From: Microcoleus vaginatus PCC 9802
GTDB taxonomy: Bacteria; Cyanobacteriota; Cyanobacteriia; Cyanobacteriales; Microcoleaceae
Direction of reading: 5' to 3'
NCBI GenBank assembly: GCA_022701275.1
Contig: CP031740.1
Span: forward strand, 6,523,001 to 6,587,000
DNA length: 64,000 nt
In this document: piece by piece, positions 24,311 through 34,068 of the stretch
Layout of the letters: each line of letters opens with the position of its first letter
Position numbering within the stretch: the first letter of the stretch is position 1
Notes under the pieces: model-generated
The model's database searches: none
What the model was told of the DNA's origin: nothing
Seen by the model: the letters and a program-made list of their open reading frames with translations, nothing else
Program-made: the position numbers and the translations under genes

Positions 24311-25816
24311 ATGGTTAACTTACTCAGACCGCCCAGTGTTTCTTCAAGTTCTCGCCTCGGTACTGTAACTGGTTTGTGGAGGGAACAGTCTTCTTACGAC
24401 AGAAGGGCGCTTAATACTGGAATCGTCCATTTCGGGCCTGGTCGTTTTTTTCGGGGCCATCTCGCCTACATAATACATAACTATCTGGCACAGAAGGGTT
24501 TCCAAGAGCAGAAATGGGGGATTTGTGGGGTTAGCCTCAAGAGTCAACAGACCATTACTAGGTTGAAACCGCAGAGATTCCTTTACACTTTGACCAAACA
24601 CTCTAGTTGCGCTCAAAATCGTGAGGAAGCGGAAGTTATAGGTTCTATCAGGGAAATAGTTAATGGTAGAGACAAGTGCGAGTATGTGCTTGAAAAGATG
24701 GCGTCTCCGTCTGTGCATCTGGTGACTCTTACTATTACTCAAGGAGGGTACCATCTAGACAAGAATTTTAATCTCGACACAACGAATGAAGACATCGCGC
24801 ACGATCTGCGAAATCCTTCCACTCCAACAACTGCAATTGGCTTTATCGTAGAGGCGCTACGCCGACGACGCGATCGCTCAATGACCCCGTTCACCACCCT
24901 TTCTTGCGACAACCTCCCAAGAAATGGGGAGATCCTGCGAAAAGCAGTGCTAGCTTACGCTGAAGAGATCGATCCTCAGCTTGCAGAATACATCAGGGAT
25001 AACGCCACGTTCCCTAATTCGGTTGTAGACAGGATTGTGCCTCAAGAGCAAGAATCCGACTATAACTACCCCAGCCGACTGTTGCAAGTTCGCGATCGCG
25101 CACCCATTGTAACGGAACCATTTTGGCAGTTTGTCGTGGAAGACAACTTCACAGGCGATCGACCCAAGTGGGAAGATACCGGGGTGATTATGACTAGCGA
25201 CATCACTCCCTTCCTCTATATGAAGTCGAGATTCTTGAATGCAGTACACTCCTTCATAGCCTGTTTAGCTGTAAGAGCAGGTATAGAGTATATGCACGAG
25301 GCGATCGCACTACCGGAATTCCAGTTGTTTACTCGGCTTCTCATGGACGATATAGCGGCAGCAACACCAGTGCCTCGCGAGATGTGTGAACAATATATGG
25401 AGGAGGTGTTACGAAGACTGAGTAACGAAGATCTTCCCGATACTACTGAGAGAATCTCTTCAGAAACAGCGAGGAAAGTAGGCAAGTATATATTTCCGAT
25501 ACTTCAGGATGCCTATAGCCGAAAAGTCAGCATGAAGCGGATTATACTTCCTGTTGCAGCGTGGCTTCTTGCAGTCAGAGAGGAGGCGAGCGAGTCTGGT
25601 CAGCCTTATCATGCCAAGGATACCCAAAGCGCAATTACAGCGATTCAAGAAGGCGCAGTGATTAGTGGGATTCTGGGATTGGAGAATTGCGAACAGACAC
25701 AGGTCGTAGATAATGAATGCCAACAAGCTTTGCGAGATCTCCAGACCCACGGACTATTGACTACGCTTAAAAATTACAGTGAGGGAGGTCTTTTAAATGA
25801 AAGCGCTTCAGCATGA
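24311..25816 (+). CDS. Mannitol dehydrogenase family oxidoreductase (paralogue 1)
   Basis: This 501-residue protein is a long-chain polyol-specific dehydrogenase. The N-terminal Rossmann part has NTGIVHFGPGRFFRGHLAYI. The middle has FTTLSCDNLPRNGE. The catalytic motif is MKSRFLNAVHSF, supplying Lys, Asn and His in the family spacing. Relatives oxidise mannitol, arabinitol or fructuronate-type substrates with NAD(P). The exact substrate cannot be read from sequence. It overlaps the HAD gene downstream by 20 bp, so the two are co-translated. A second, diverged paralogue begins at 26746 and xylulokinase lies at 34069, which favours a pentitol or hexitol substrate (inference). Confidence 0.9.
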   Translation: MVNLLRPPSVSSSSRLGTVTGLWREQSSYDRRALNTGIVHFGPGRFFRGHLAYIIHNYLAQKGFQEQKWGICGVSLKSQQTITRLKPQRFLYTLTKHSSCAQNREEAEVIGSIREIVNGRDKCEYVLEKMASPSVHLVTLTITQGGYHLDKNFNLDTTNEDIAHDLRNPSTPTTAIGFIVEALRRRRDRSMTPFTTLSCDNLPRNGEILRKAVLAYAEEIDPQLAEYIRDNATFPNSVVDRIVPQEQESDYNYPSRLLQVRDRAPIVTEPFWQFVVEDNFTGDRPKWEDTGVIMTSDITPFLYMKSRFLNAVHSFIACLAVRAGIEYMHEAIALPEFQLFTRLLMDDIAAATPVPREMCEQYMEEVLRRLSNEDLPDTTERISSETARKVGKYIFPILQDAYSRKVSMKRIILPVAAWLLAVREEASESGQPYHAKDTQSAITAIQEGAVISGILGLENCEQTQVVDNECQQALRDLQTHGLLTTLKNYSEGGLLNESASA

Positions 25817-26540
25817 TAAGGTGGTGCTTTTCGATCATGACGGAACTGTCGTTGATAGTGAAACCATAGCACTTAAGAGCGCATGGAGGCTGACAAATGA
25901 AGTGGCTCGTGAGTTCCCTGGCGCTCAACACTATGAGCTTGAGGACTTTGTTAAAAGCTTCGCCGGGAAACCCTACAGGGAAATACTCAAAAAGCTCTAC
26001 CCAGACTCATTTACCACTATTAATGAGCGCGATATTGACAGGCTAGTGGCTGAAGAAGAAAAGAGAGCGATTGAACGGCTTACGGTAGAGGCAAAAGCGA
26101 CTCAAGGAACGCCGGAAGTGCTGTCTTACTTGCGTGATGACGGGTTCAAATATGCCCTAGTGAGTAACAGTAGCTTACAGAGGCTGAGTGCTTGCCTGAC
26201 TTCTGCTGCCCTGACCGACTATTTCCCCAGCGAGCACGTATTTAGCGCTCACGACTCTCTCCCCGTTGCGCGACCCAAACCGCTTCCTGACATCTACCTA
26301 CATACAGCCAAGTGTCTGGACGCTGACGTTTCGGATTGCGTGGCAGTTGAAGATTCTCTCAGTGGGGTAAGGGCTGCCGTTGCCGCTGGAATTGGGCACA
26401 TTATCGGTTATGTAGGGGGAACTCATATAAGCGAGGATGAACGAAGCAGCCGTGCAGATAATCTTCAGTCGGCTGGTGCCCACCAAGTTATTGAGCGGAT
26501 GCACGATCTTATCGGTCTATTATCAGCAACCCCAGTGTAA
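25797..26540 (+). CDS. HAD-superfamily hydrolase, beta-phosphoglucomutase/sugar phosphatase type
   Basis: The 247-residue protein has all HAD motifs: VVLFDHDGTVVDSE (nucleophile and acid Asp), ALVSNSS (motif II), ARPKPLPDIY (Lys of motif III) and VAVEDSLSGVRAA (motif IV). The C1-type cap region lies at about residues 18-100. Its ATG is inside the end of the dehydrogenase gene and preceded by a strong GGGAGG, so expression is coupled. Family members dephosphorylate or isomerise sugar and polyol phosphates, consistent with the neighbouring polyol enzymes. The substrate is inferred only. Confidence 0.88.
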   Translation: MKALQHDKVVLFDHDGTVVDSETIALKSAWRLTNEVAREFPGAQHYELEDFVKSFAGKPYREILKKLYPDSFTTINERDIDRLVAEEEKRAIERLTVEAKATQGTPEVLSYLRDDGFKYALVSNSSLQRLSACLTSAALTDYFPSEHVFSAHDSLPVARPKPLPDIYLHTAKCLDADVSDCVAVEDSLSGVRAAVAAGIGHIIGYVGGTHISEDERSSRADNLQSAGAHQVIERMHDLIGLLSATPV

Positions 26541-26745
26541 GGACACGGGCCATCAGGCGATCGCTTGATGCCGTTAGCCCGGTGTGTGAAAAATTAAATT
26601 TTGTCAAGAATAGCTCGGGGGACAACTTCATCGGAGATCAGTCATGCGATCGAGTTGCCATGCAGAGCCGCCAAAATTGACTCCACCTTTTTCACCCATC
26701 CTGCAATACTGATAATAAGCCGTCATCACAAGGTCATAAATTAAG

Positions 26746-28242
26746 ATGAACAGCAATACCAGCACAGCCTCAACAATCAAGCTCAATGAAGCATCCCTGT
26801 CTCGTTTACCTGGAAACGTTCCCATACCCAAGTACGATCGCCGTCAAATTACTAATGGAATTGTGCATATTGGGGTGGGTGGATTTCATAAATCGCACCA
26901 AGCACTCTATCTTGATGATTATTTCCATCAGCATCCTGGTAGTGACTGGGGAATCTGTGGTGTGGGATTGCTGGACTATGACTATGACAGGCGGATGCGG
27001 AATGCGCTTCTTTCCCAAGATTGTTTATACACCTTAGTTGAGCGATCACCTGAGCGCGATCACCCTCGCATCATCGGCTCAATCACTCGATACCTGTTTG
27101 CACCAGACAATCGTCAAGCAGTTATTGAAGCATTAGCAGATCCCAAATGCCGAATTGTTACTCTAACGATCACTGAAAGCGGCTACTACTACATTGAAGG
27201 AAGTGGCGAATTCGATGTGAACCACCCGACAATTCAGCACGATTTGCAACATCCTGACCAACCAATCGGGACATACGGTTTTTTGACAGCCGCACTCGAA
27301 AAGCGGCGTAAACAGGGGTTGGCACCGTTTACAGTCTTGTCCTGCGACAATATCCAGGGCAACGGCAACATGGTGCGGAAAATGCTAACAACATTTGCCG
27401 AAATGCGCGATCCAGAGTTAGGACGTTGGATTGCTGAACACGTTGCGTTTCCCAACTGCATGGTCGATCGCATTACTCCGATGACAACCCCAGCAGATAT
27501 CAAAATGGTGGCGGAACAGTTTGCTATTGATGATGCGTTTCCAGGCGTGACGGAGCCTTTCATCCAGTGGGTAATCGAAGATACCTTTTGTGCAGGCAGA
27601 CCTGATTGGGAATCTGTTGGTGTACAGATGACTAAGGATGTTCATCCCTACGAGATGATGAAAATCCGGCTGCTCAACGCCAGTCATATGCTGATTGGCT
27701 ATCTTGGCTCTCTGGCAGGTTATACCTACGTTTATGAAGTCATGGCTGATCCCTTGTTTGAGCAAGCAGTCGCTAAGTTGATGGACGAGGTGACACCAAC
27801 GCTCCAACCCGTTCCGGGGATTGATTTAGATGATTATAAAAAAACTTTAATTGAACGGTTTTCCAATCCCAAAATTCGCGATCAGCTTCCACGCCTTTGC
27901 CTGAGTGGATCGGCAAAAATTCCTAAGTTTGTTTTGGGATCGATCCGCGATAAATTACAACTTGAAGGTGCGATCGATTACCTAAGTTTGACGATTGCTG
28001 CTTGGTGTCGATACATCAATAGTCATGATGAACAAGGGCAACCTATTCCCATTGATGACCCATTAGCAGACATCCTCATTCAACGCGCCAGTTTGAGTGA
28101 ATTAGATCCCAGACCATTGCTCAGCCTATCTGAAATTTTTGGAGATTTAGTAGAGTCGCCACGTTTCGTTGAGGCTGTTGCTGACCAGTTGCGTAGTTTG
28201 CATGAGTTTGGTGCTAAAGGAACGCTAGCCCGATTGTCGTAG
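26746..28242 (+). CDS. Mannitol dehydrogenase family oxidoreductase (paralogue 2)
   Basis: The 498-residue protein contains NGIVHIGVGGFHKSHQALYL, WGICGVGLLDYD, FTVLSCDNIQGNGNMVRKM and the catalytic MKIRLLNASHMLIGYLG with Lys, Asn and His in place. It is closer than paralogue 1 to mannitol 2-dehydrogenase and D-arabinitol 4-dehydrogenase consensus (KSHQALYLD). These enzymes oxidise a polyol to a ketose such as fructose or xylulose. The gene lies 205 bp after the HAD gene and 259 bp before the sensor kinase. Sequence identity to paralogue 1 is modest by eye, so the pair is not a recent duplication. Confidence 0.92.
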   Translation: MNSNTSTASTIKLNEASLSRLPGNVPIPKYDRRQITNGIVHIGVGGFHKSHQALYLDDYFHQHPGSDWGICGVGLLDYDYDRRMRNALLSQDCLYTLVERSPERDHPRIIGSITRYLFAPDNRQAVIEALADPKCRIVTLTITESGYYYIEGSGEFDVNHPTIQHDLQHPDQPIGTYGFLTAALEKRRKQGLAPFTVLSCDNIQGNGNMVRKMLTTFAEMRDPELGRWIAEHVAFPNCMVDRITPMTTPADIKMVAEQFAIDDAFPGVTEPFIQWVIEDTFCAGRPDWESVGVQMTKDVHPYEMMKIRLLNASHMLIGYLGSLAGYTYVYEVMADPLFEQAVAKLMDEVTPTLQPVPGIDLDDYKKTLIERFSNPKIRDQLPRLCLSGSAKIPKFVLGSIRDKLQLEGAIDYLSLTIAAWCRYINSHDEQGQPIPIDDPLADILIQRASLSELDPRPLLSLSEIFGDLVESPRFVEAVADQLRSLHEFGAKGTLARLS

Positions 28243-28501
28243 GCACCATCGGCATCGGTGAGGGAACTTATTTGACACTGCCACGGCTGCACTACGTTAA
28301 AGCCGTGGGGTTCTCCCGTCGAGCCCAGCTCTATGTCTACGAGTGCCAAGGGAAATTCAGCAGCCTGTACAGCGCAATATTTATTGAGGTTCTTCTTTCC
28401 TATCTTCCCTCTGACCAAAGCATCTATCTTAAGGCGGATTCTCCTCAGTGAGTAACTCAGGTTCAATGGAGAAGACCGTGTATGCCGACGGATGAATCTT
28501 C

Positions 28502-31500
28502 ATGAAGCGCGACGCCACAGGCAAGTTTGTTAGCCATTGGAACTCGGAGACGAAACAACGAGTGAGCGTATCTCTGACTAATACAGCATGGCGATCGCTC
28601 GATAAAGAGGCTCACAGGCGAGGAATTTCTCGCTCTGAAGTCATTGAACGCTTTGCCCGCACTCTTGAAGGCGAACAGTTGTTCTGTGCCCAAGAAACTG
28701 AGGGCAAGGTAGCAACGATTCTTGAAAGCATTACGGATGCTTTTGTCGCCTTCGATCGCGACTGGCGTTACACCTACGTGAATCAAGCGGCGGCTAAAAT
28801 CCTGCACAAAACGCCAGAAGAGCTAGTGGGAAAGCACGTTTGGAACGAGGTTTTTCCTGAGTTGGTCGGTGGAATTGCCTATGGGGAACTACATCGGGCA
28901 GTGATGGAACAGGTTCCTGTTTCCTGGGAAGAATTTGGGGAGCCGGTTCAGCGTTGGTTAGAGGCGAATGCCTATCCCTCTGCGGAGGGTGTAGCGGTTT
29001 ATTTTCGAGATGTGACCGAGCGCAAGCAAGCGGAGGCAGAACGAGAACGATTGTTGCATGAGCTTGAAATTGAACGCGCCCGATTTGAAGCCGTTTTGCG
29101 ACAAATGCCTGCTGGAGTCATGATTGCCGATGCGGCATCTGGTAAATTAGTTCTGGCAAACGAACAAACCAAGCAAATTGTTGGGTATGGCTACGAACAA
29201 TTGCTTGAGATTGAGGACTATGCACCCATTGTTCCAAGTGAAATCTTTCACTTAGATGGTCAACTCTATTCGCCTCATGAGTATCCATTGGTGCGATCGC
29301 TAAAAACAGGTGAAGTCGTTACCAACGAAGAGATAGAAATTCATCGAAATGATGGTAGGTGCATTTTCGTAAACGTCAACTCAGCACCAATTTTAGATAA
29401 CCAGGGGCAGATTGTTGCAGCCGTTGTTGTCTTCCAAGACGTGAGCGAACGCAAACGTGTAGAGCAAGCCTTACGCGAGAATGAATCGCAGCTACGAAGT
29501 TTATTTGATGCGAATCTCATTGGCATTATTATTGGCGATTTTCAAGGCAATATTCTGGAAGTCAACGAGGCTTGGCTTGCCACTTTAGGTTACACGCGAG
29601 AAGAAGTTTTATCGGGAGAGGTAAACTTCCTTCAGATTACTCCACCGGAGTTTCGGCATTTAGACGAGCAAGCAATGGTACAGATGAAACAAGTTGGTCG
29701 CCATGCGCCGTTTGAGAAAGAATACATTCGTAAAGACGGTACTCGCGTTCCCGTCTTGGTGGGAACTGCCTATCTAGGAGCACCCGATGATTTGGGACTA
29801 GGATTTGTAATTGACCTAACAGAGCGCAAACGCTTGGAATTAGAACTGTGGCAGCGAGAGCAACAGTTCAAAATGCTGGCTGAAAATGCCCCGGATATTA
29901 TTAGCCGAAGTGATGCAGAGTTTCGCCATCTTTATGTCAGCCCTTCTGTAGAACTAGCAACAGGTATTCCATCAGAGCAATTTCTTGGCAAGACTAATGC
30001 CGAGCTAGGAATGCCAGAAGAAATGTATCGCGTTTGGCATGACAGTTTGCAGCAAGTGTTTGAAAGGGGCTCCGAACAGACGATTGAATTTAAGTTTCCG
30101 ACTTCTTATGGTATTCGCTGGTATCAGTCGCGTATTGTCCCTGAATTTGCTCCTGATGGCTCCGTAGAAACGGTACTGGGGATTACTCGTGATGTGACCG
30201 ATTACAAACAAGTTGAACAGGCATTACGAGAGAGCGAAGAACGCTTGCGATTGGCACTGACAGCGGCTCAGATGGTTGTCTGGGATATGGATTTGCAGGG
30301 CAATCGAGTGGTGTGTTCTGCTAATGCTCTAGACGTTTGGGGTCTTTATGAAGGGACGGGAGAAGAGTTTTTTGCGCTCATTCATCCAGACGATCGACAA
30401 CAGGTGCTCCAAGCGACGGTAGGGGCAATGGCGGGAGAACAGCCCTACGCACCGGAGTATCGGGTAATGTGTCCAGACGGCGTTGTGCGCTGGCTCAACA
30501 GTCAGGGGCAAGTCTATCGGGATGAGACGGGGCAAGGAGTTCGCATGATTGGCGTTTCGGTTGATATTACAGAACGCAAACAGATCGAAGCAGAACGCGA
30601 TCGCCTTTTAAAACGAGAACAAGCTGCCCGACTCGAAGCCGAAACCGAACGCCAGCGGTTGCATGACATCCTGATGCAATTGCCTGCCATGATTGCCATT
30701 GTTAAAGGTGCCGATCTTGTGTATGAATTTGCCAATCCCACCTACCTGCAAGGGACTGGGCGCACTCCAGACCTTATGGGGAAATCAATACGGGATGTTT
30801 TCCCAGAGATAGAGGGGCAAATTTACTTTGAAGCGTTTGAACAGGTTTACCGGACGGGAGAAACATTTATTCGGGAGGAGTCACCTACTTACTGGGATCG
30901 GAACGGCGATGGGGTGTTGGAAGAAGCATTTTTCCACTGCATCTTTGCGGCTTGGCGGGATGCTGAGGGAACCATTCAGGGTGTGTTGATTTATAACATG
31001 GACGTGACAGCCCAGGTGCGGGCAAGGCAACAAATTGAACAACTGCTCAAGAACCTCCAGCAGAAAGAAGAAATTCAGCAATTCCTAATCGAATTGAATG
31101 ATGCGATTCGTGCCATTCAAGACCCAAAAGAAATTATGTGGCAGGTGGTTTGTGCCACAGGACAACACTTCCAAGTTACTCGCTGTACCTACGCTGAAAT
31201 TGATTCTACTCAGGAATATGTCATCGTCGATCGCGACTATTGCAATGGTGTCATCAGCGTGGTGGGTAGCCATCACATGGATTCGTTTGGTCGTGAACTC
31301 ATTGCTGAATTAAAGCAGGGCAAAACTATCGTCGTACATGATGTCGATCGCGATCCTCGGACTGCTGGATCGGGGGCTGCTACCTTTGACGCAATTCAAA
31401 CCAAATCTCTCCTGTGTGTTCCCTTAGTGAAAGAAGGGCGATTTGTTGCATTGTTGGTGTTGCACCATGTCTCTGTTCGCCACTGGACCGATGAAGATGT

Positions 31501-34048
31501 GGTGCTGATGGAGCGAATTGCTCAAAAAACCTGGCTAGCCGTGGAGCGATCACGGACACAAGAGGAATTGCGAGAAAGTGAAGCTCACCTGCAACTGGCA
31601 GTGAAAATCGGACGCATGGGAACGTGGGGCTGGGACCTTCTGACCAATGCCTTGCATTGGTCAGAAGGTCACTTCACGATACTAGGGCTAAAACCGAATG
31701 AGTGCGAACCCGGCTATAAGGTTTGGGCAAGTCGGGTTCATCCTGATGACCTAGCAGAAGCTGAGGCGAAATTTCAGCAAGCCATAGCTGACAAGAAGGA
31801 GTATCACCATGAATATCGCCTGCGTTGGCCAGATGGCTCCATTCACTGGGTCGAAGCGAGAGGACAGTTTATTTATGATAGTCAGGAACATCCCAAGCAC
31901 TCGATCGGAGTTGTCATTGATATCACACACCGCAAGCAAGCGGAACAGGAACGAGAACAACTACTAGAGCGCGAACGCATTGCCCGTTCAGAGGCAGAAG
32001 CGGCACAGCACCAATTGGCAACTATTTTTAATACATCTCCGATTGGACTTGCCCTGTTAGATGCACAGCAGCGATTTATTGCCATCAACGAAGCCTTAGC
32101 AGAAATTAATGGATTAACCCGCGAGCAACACTTAGGACATTCCATTTCACAACTTTTTGGTCAATCCGATCCAAAATTAGTTGAAGTCTTTCATCAGATA
32201 TATACCACAGGAAATCCCTTTATTTCACCAAACTTTGCGGTGAATGTTCCCGGACGCAGCGATCGCCGTCCCGGTTACTACAACGTTTACTATCTTCCGA
32301 CTGTTAACTCAAATGCTCAGGTTGAAGGGGTTTTAGTTTATGTAGTCGATGTGACTGAGCGCGTCAGGTTAGAGCTTGCCCAACGCTTTCTGTCTGAGGC
32401 AAGTGCGGTGCTTGCATCCTCACTCGATTATCAAACGACTCTAGAGCGAGTCGCGCAGCTTACGGTGCCGGAATTAGCGGACTGGTGTACGGTTCACATG
32501 ATAGAAGAGGATGGTGCGATCGAGCAGATTGCAGTGGCTCACATTGACCCTGCCAAACTGGAATCGGCTTATCAGATTAGAGACAAGTATCCACTAAACC
32601 CGGATGACCCTCGCGCTGCTGCATACACATTGCGAACTGGACAACCAGATTTGGTGTCGGAGATTCCCGATGAACTGTTGGTACAGGCAGCGCGTGACTC
32701 AGAGCATTTAGAGATTCTGCGGCAGGTTGGATTCCAATCGGTAATGACGGTGCCACTACGAACTCAGGCACGAATTCTAGGGGTCATCTCCTTTGTTTCA
32801 GCCGAATCTGGACGACAGTACACCCCGACCGATTTGGAACTGGCAGAGGAATTGGCTCATCGTGCTTCCTTGGCGATCGACAATGCTCGCTTGTACCGGG
32901 TGGCTCAACGCGATCGCGCAAAAGCAGAAGCCGCTAACCGCATTAAAGACGAATTCTTGGCGGTGTTGTCCCACGAGTTGCGATCGCCCCTCAATCCGAT
33001 TCTGGGCTGGACAAAATTGCTACGAACTGGGCGATTAGATGGCACAAAAACGCAGCAAGCGCTGGAAACGATCGAACGCAATGCCAAGCTGCAAGCCCAA
33101 TTAATTGAGGACTTGTTGGATGTCTCGCGCATTCTGCAAGGAAAAATTACGTTAAACGTCGCTCCTGTGAATCTAGCGGCAATGATTGAGGCTGCACGGG
33201 AAACGGTACGACTGGCAGCCGAAGCCAAACACATTCAACTCCAGACCACATTTAATCCTATTTCAGGAACGGTTTCAGGCGATACCAATCGCCTCCAACA
33301 AGTAGTCTGGAACCTCCTCTCCAACGCTGTGAAGTTCACCCCAACCGGAGGACGAGTCGAGGTGCAACTAGAGCAGGTTGATATGTATGCTCAGATTCAA
33401 GTCAAAGATACTGGAAAAGGCATCAGACGAGACTTCTTACCCCATGTGTTTGACTACTTCCGTCAAGAAGATGGTACAATAACCCGACAATTCGGCGGAT
33501 TGGGATTAGGGCTGGCGATCGTCCGTCATTTTACCGAACTGCATGGAGGAACCGTTCAAGCAGACAGCTTAGGACAGAACTTAGGGGCTACATTTACCAT
33601 CCGGCTACCGTTAAACATCGTAGAGCCGGAACCCTCTTCTGATGACAGGCACCCAGAAAGTGCGGCAGACTTAGCAGGTGTTCAGGTCTTGGTTGTGGAC
33701 GACGATGCAGATATGCGGGAGTTGGCAGCATTCACCCTGATGCAATCAGGCGCACAAGTTGCCACAGCCGCTTCGGCGGCACAGGCGTTGACCCTCCTGA
33801 ATCAATCTGTCCCCGATCTACTCTTATGTGACATTGGGATGCCAGAGATGGATGGTTATGCCCTGATTCGGCAAATTAGAAAGTGGTCACCCCAACAGGG
33901 AGGCACGATTCCTGCGATCGCACTTACTGCCTATGCTGGAGAGATCAATCAGCAGCAAGCCTTAGCTGCCGGATTTCAGATGCATGTCTCCAAGCCTGTT
34001 GAACCTGAGGAATTGGTAAAAGCGATCGCCCGTTTGCTGAGACACTGA
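28502..34048 (+). CDS. Giant hybrid sensor histidine kinase (RHH-like, about 8 PAS, 2 GAF, HisKA, HATPase, REC)
   Basis: The 1848-residue protein has no membrane helix. Residues 1-58 resemble a ribbon-helix-helix segment (QRVSVSLTNTAWRSLDKEAH then RGISRSEVIERFARTL). PAS-like domains follow at about 63-170, 193-318, 323-442, 451-565, 574-692 and 716-837, most ending in a DVTERK-type motif. GAF1 is at about 856-1018, PAS at 1022-1143 and 1167-1287, and GAF2 at 1291-1465. HisKA has FLAVLSHELRSPLNPILGW with His1491. HATPase has NLLSNAVKF, DTGKGI and GLGLGLAIV. The C-terminal receiver has VVDDDADMRE, phospho-acceptor Asp1777 in LCDIGMPEMDG, and Lys in HVSKPVEP. It sits between paralogue 2 and xylulokinase, which starts 20 bp later, so it may sense the polyol or its redox effect (inference). 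Confidence 0.92.
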   Translation: MKRDATGKFVSHWNSETKQRVSVSLTNTAWRSLDKEAHRRGISRSEVIERFARTLEGEQLFCAQETEGKVATILESITDAFVAFDRDWRYTYVNQAAAKILHKTPEELVGKHVWNEVFPELVGGIAYGELHRAVMEQVPVSWEEFGEPVQRWLEANAYPSAEGVAVYFRDVTERKQAEAERERLLHELEIERARFEAVLRQMPAGVMIADAASGKLVLANEQTKQIVGYGYEQLLEIEDYAPIVPSEIFHLDGQLYSPHEYPLVRSLKTGEVVTNEEIEIHRNDGRCIFVNVNSAPILDNQGQIVAAVVVFQDVSERKRVEQALRENESQLRSLFDANLIGIIIGDFQGNILEVNEAWLATLGYTREEVLSGEVNFLQITPPEFRHLDEQAMVQMKQVGRHAPFEKEYIRKDGTRVPVLVGTAYLGAPDDLGLGFVIDLTERKRLELELWQREQQFKMLAENAPDIISRSDAEFRHLYVSPSVELATGIPSEQFLGKTNAELGMPEEMYRVWHDSLQQVFERGSEQTIEFKFPTSYGIRWYQSRIVPEFAPDGSVETVLGITRDVTDYKQVEQALRESEERLRLALTAAQMVVWDMDLQGNRVVCSANALDVWGLYEGTGEEFFALIHPDDRQQVLQATVGAMAGEQPYAPEYRVMCPDGVVRWLNSQGQVYRDETGQGVRMIGVSVDITERKQIEAERDRLLKREQAARLEAETERQRLHDILMQLPAMIAIVKGADLVYEFANPTYLQGTGRTPDLMGKSIRDVFPEIEGQIYFEAFEQVYRTGETFIREESPTYWDRNGDGVLEEAFFHCIFAAWRDAEGTIQGVLIYNMDVTAQVRARQQIEQLLKNLQQKEEIQQFLIELNDAIRAIQDPKEIMWQVVCATGQHFQVTRCTYAEIDSTQEYVIVDRDYCNGVISVVGSHHMDSFGRELIAELKQGKTIVVHDVDRDPRTAGSGAATFDAIQTKSLLCVPLVKEGRFVALLVLHHVSVRHWTDEDVVLMERIAQKTWLAVERSRTQEELRESEAHLQLAVKIGRMGTWGWDLLTNALHWSEGHFTILGLKPNECEPGYKVWASRVHPDDLAEAEAKFQQAIADKKEYHHEYRLRWPDGSIHWVEARGQFIYDSQEHPKHSIGVVIDITHRKQAEQEREQLLERERIARSEAEAAQHQLATIFNTSPIGLALLDAQQRFIAINEALAEINGLTREQHLGHSISQLFGQSDPKLVEVFHQIYTTGNPFISPNFAVNVPGRSDRRPGYYNVYYLPTVNSNAQVEGVLVYVVDVTERVRLELAQRFLSEASAVLASSLDYQTTLERVAQLTVPELADWCTVHMIEEDGAIEQIAVAHIDPAKLESAYQIRDKYPLNPDDPRAAAYTLRTGQPDLVSEIPDELLVQAARDSEHLEILRQVGFQSVMTVPLRTQARILGVISFVSAESGRQYTPTDLELAEELAHRASLAIDNARLYRVAQRDRAKAEAANRIKDEFLAVLSHELRSPLNPILGWTKLLRTGRLDGTKTQQALETIERNAKLQAQLIEDLLDVSRILQGKITLNVAPVNLAAMIEAARETVRLAAEAKHIQLQTTFNPISGTVSGDTNRLQQVVWNLLSNAVKFTPTGGRVEVQLEQVDMYAQIQVKDTGKGIRRDFLPHVFDYFRQEDGTITRQFGGLGLGLAIVRHFTELHGGTVQADSLGQNLGATFTIRLPLNIVEPEPSSDDRHPESAADLAGVQVLVVDDDADMRELAAFTLMQSGAQVATAASAAQALTLLNQSVPDLLLCDIGMPEMDGYALIRQIRKWSPQQGGTIPAIALTAYAGEINQQQALAAGFQMHVSKPVEPEELVKAIARLLRH

Positions 34049-34068
34049 ATGATTTGAGGATTAGCCTA

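Noticed and set aside
28080..28466. Minus-strand open frame between the second dehydrogenase and the sensor kinase
   Set aside because: Part overlaps the dehydrogenase gene; the unique part has no recognised motif. It might be a transposon relic, but I cannot support it.
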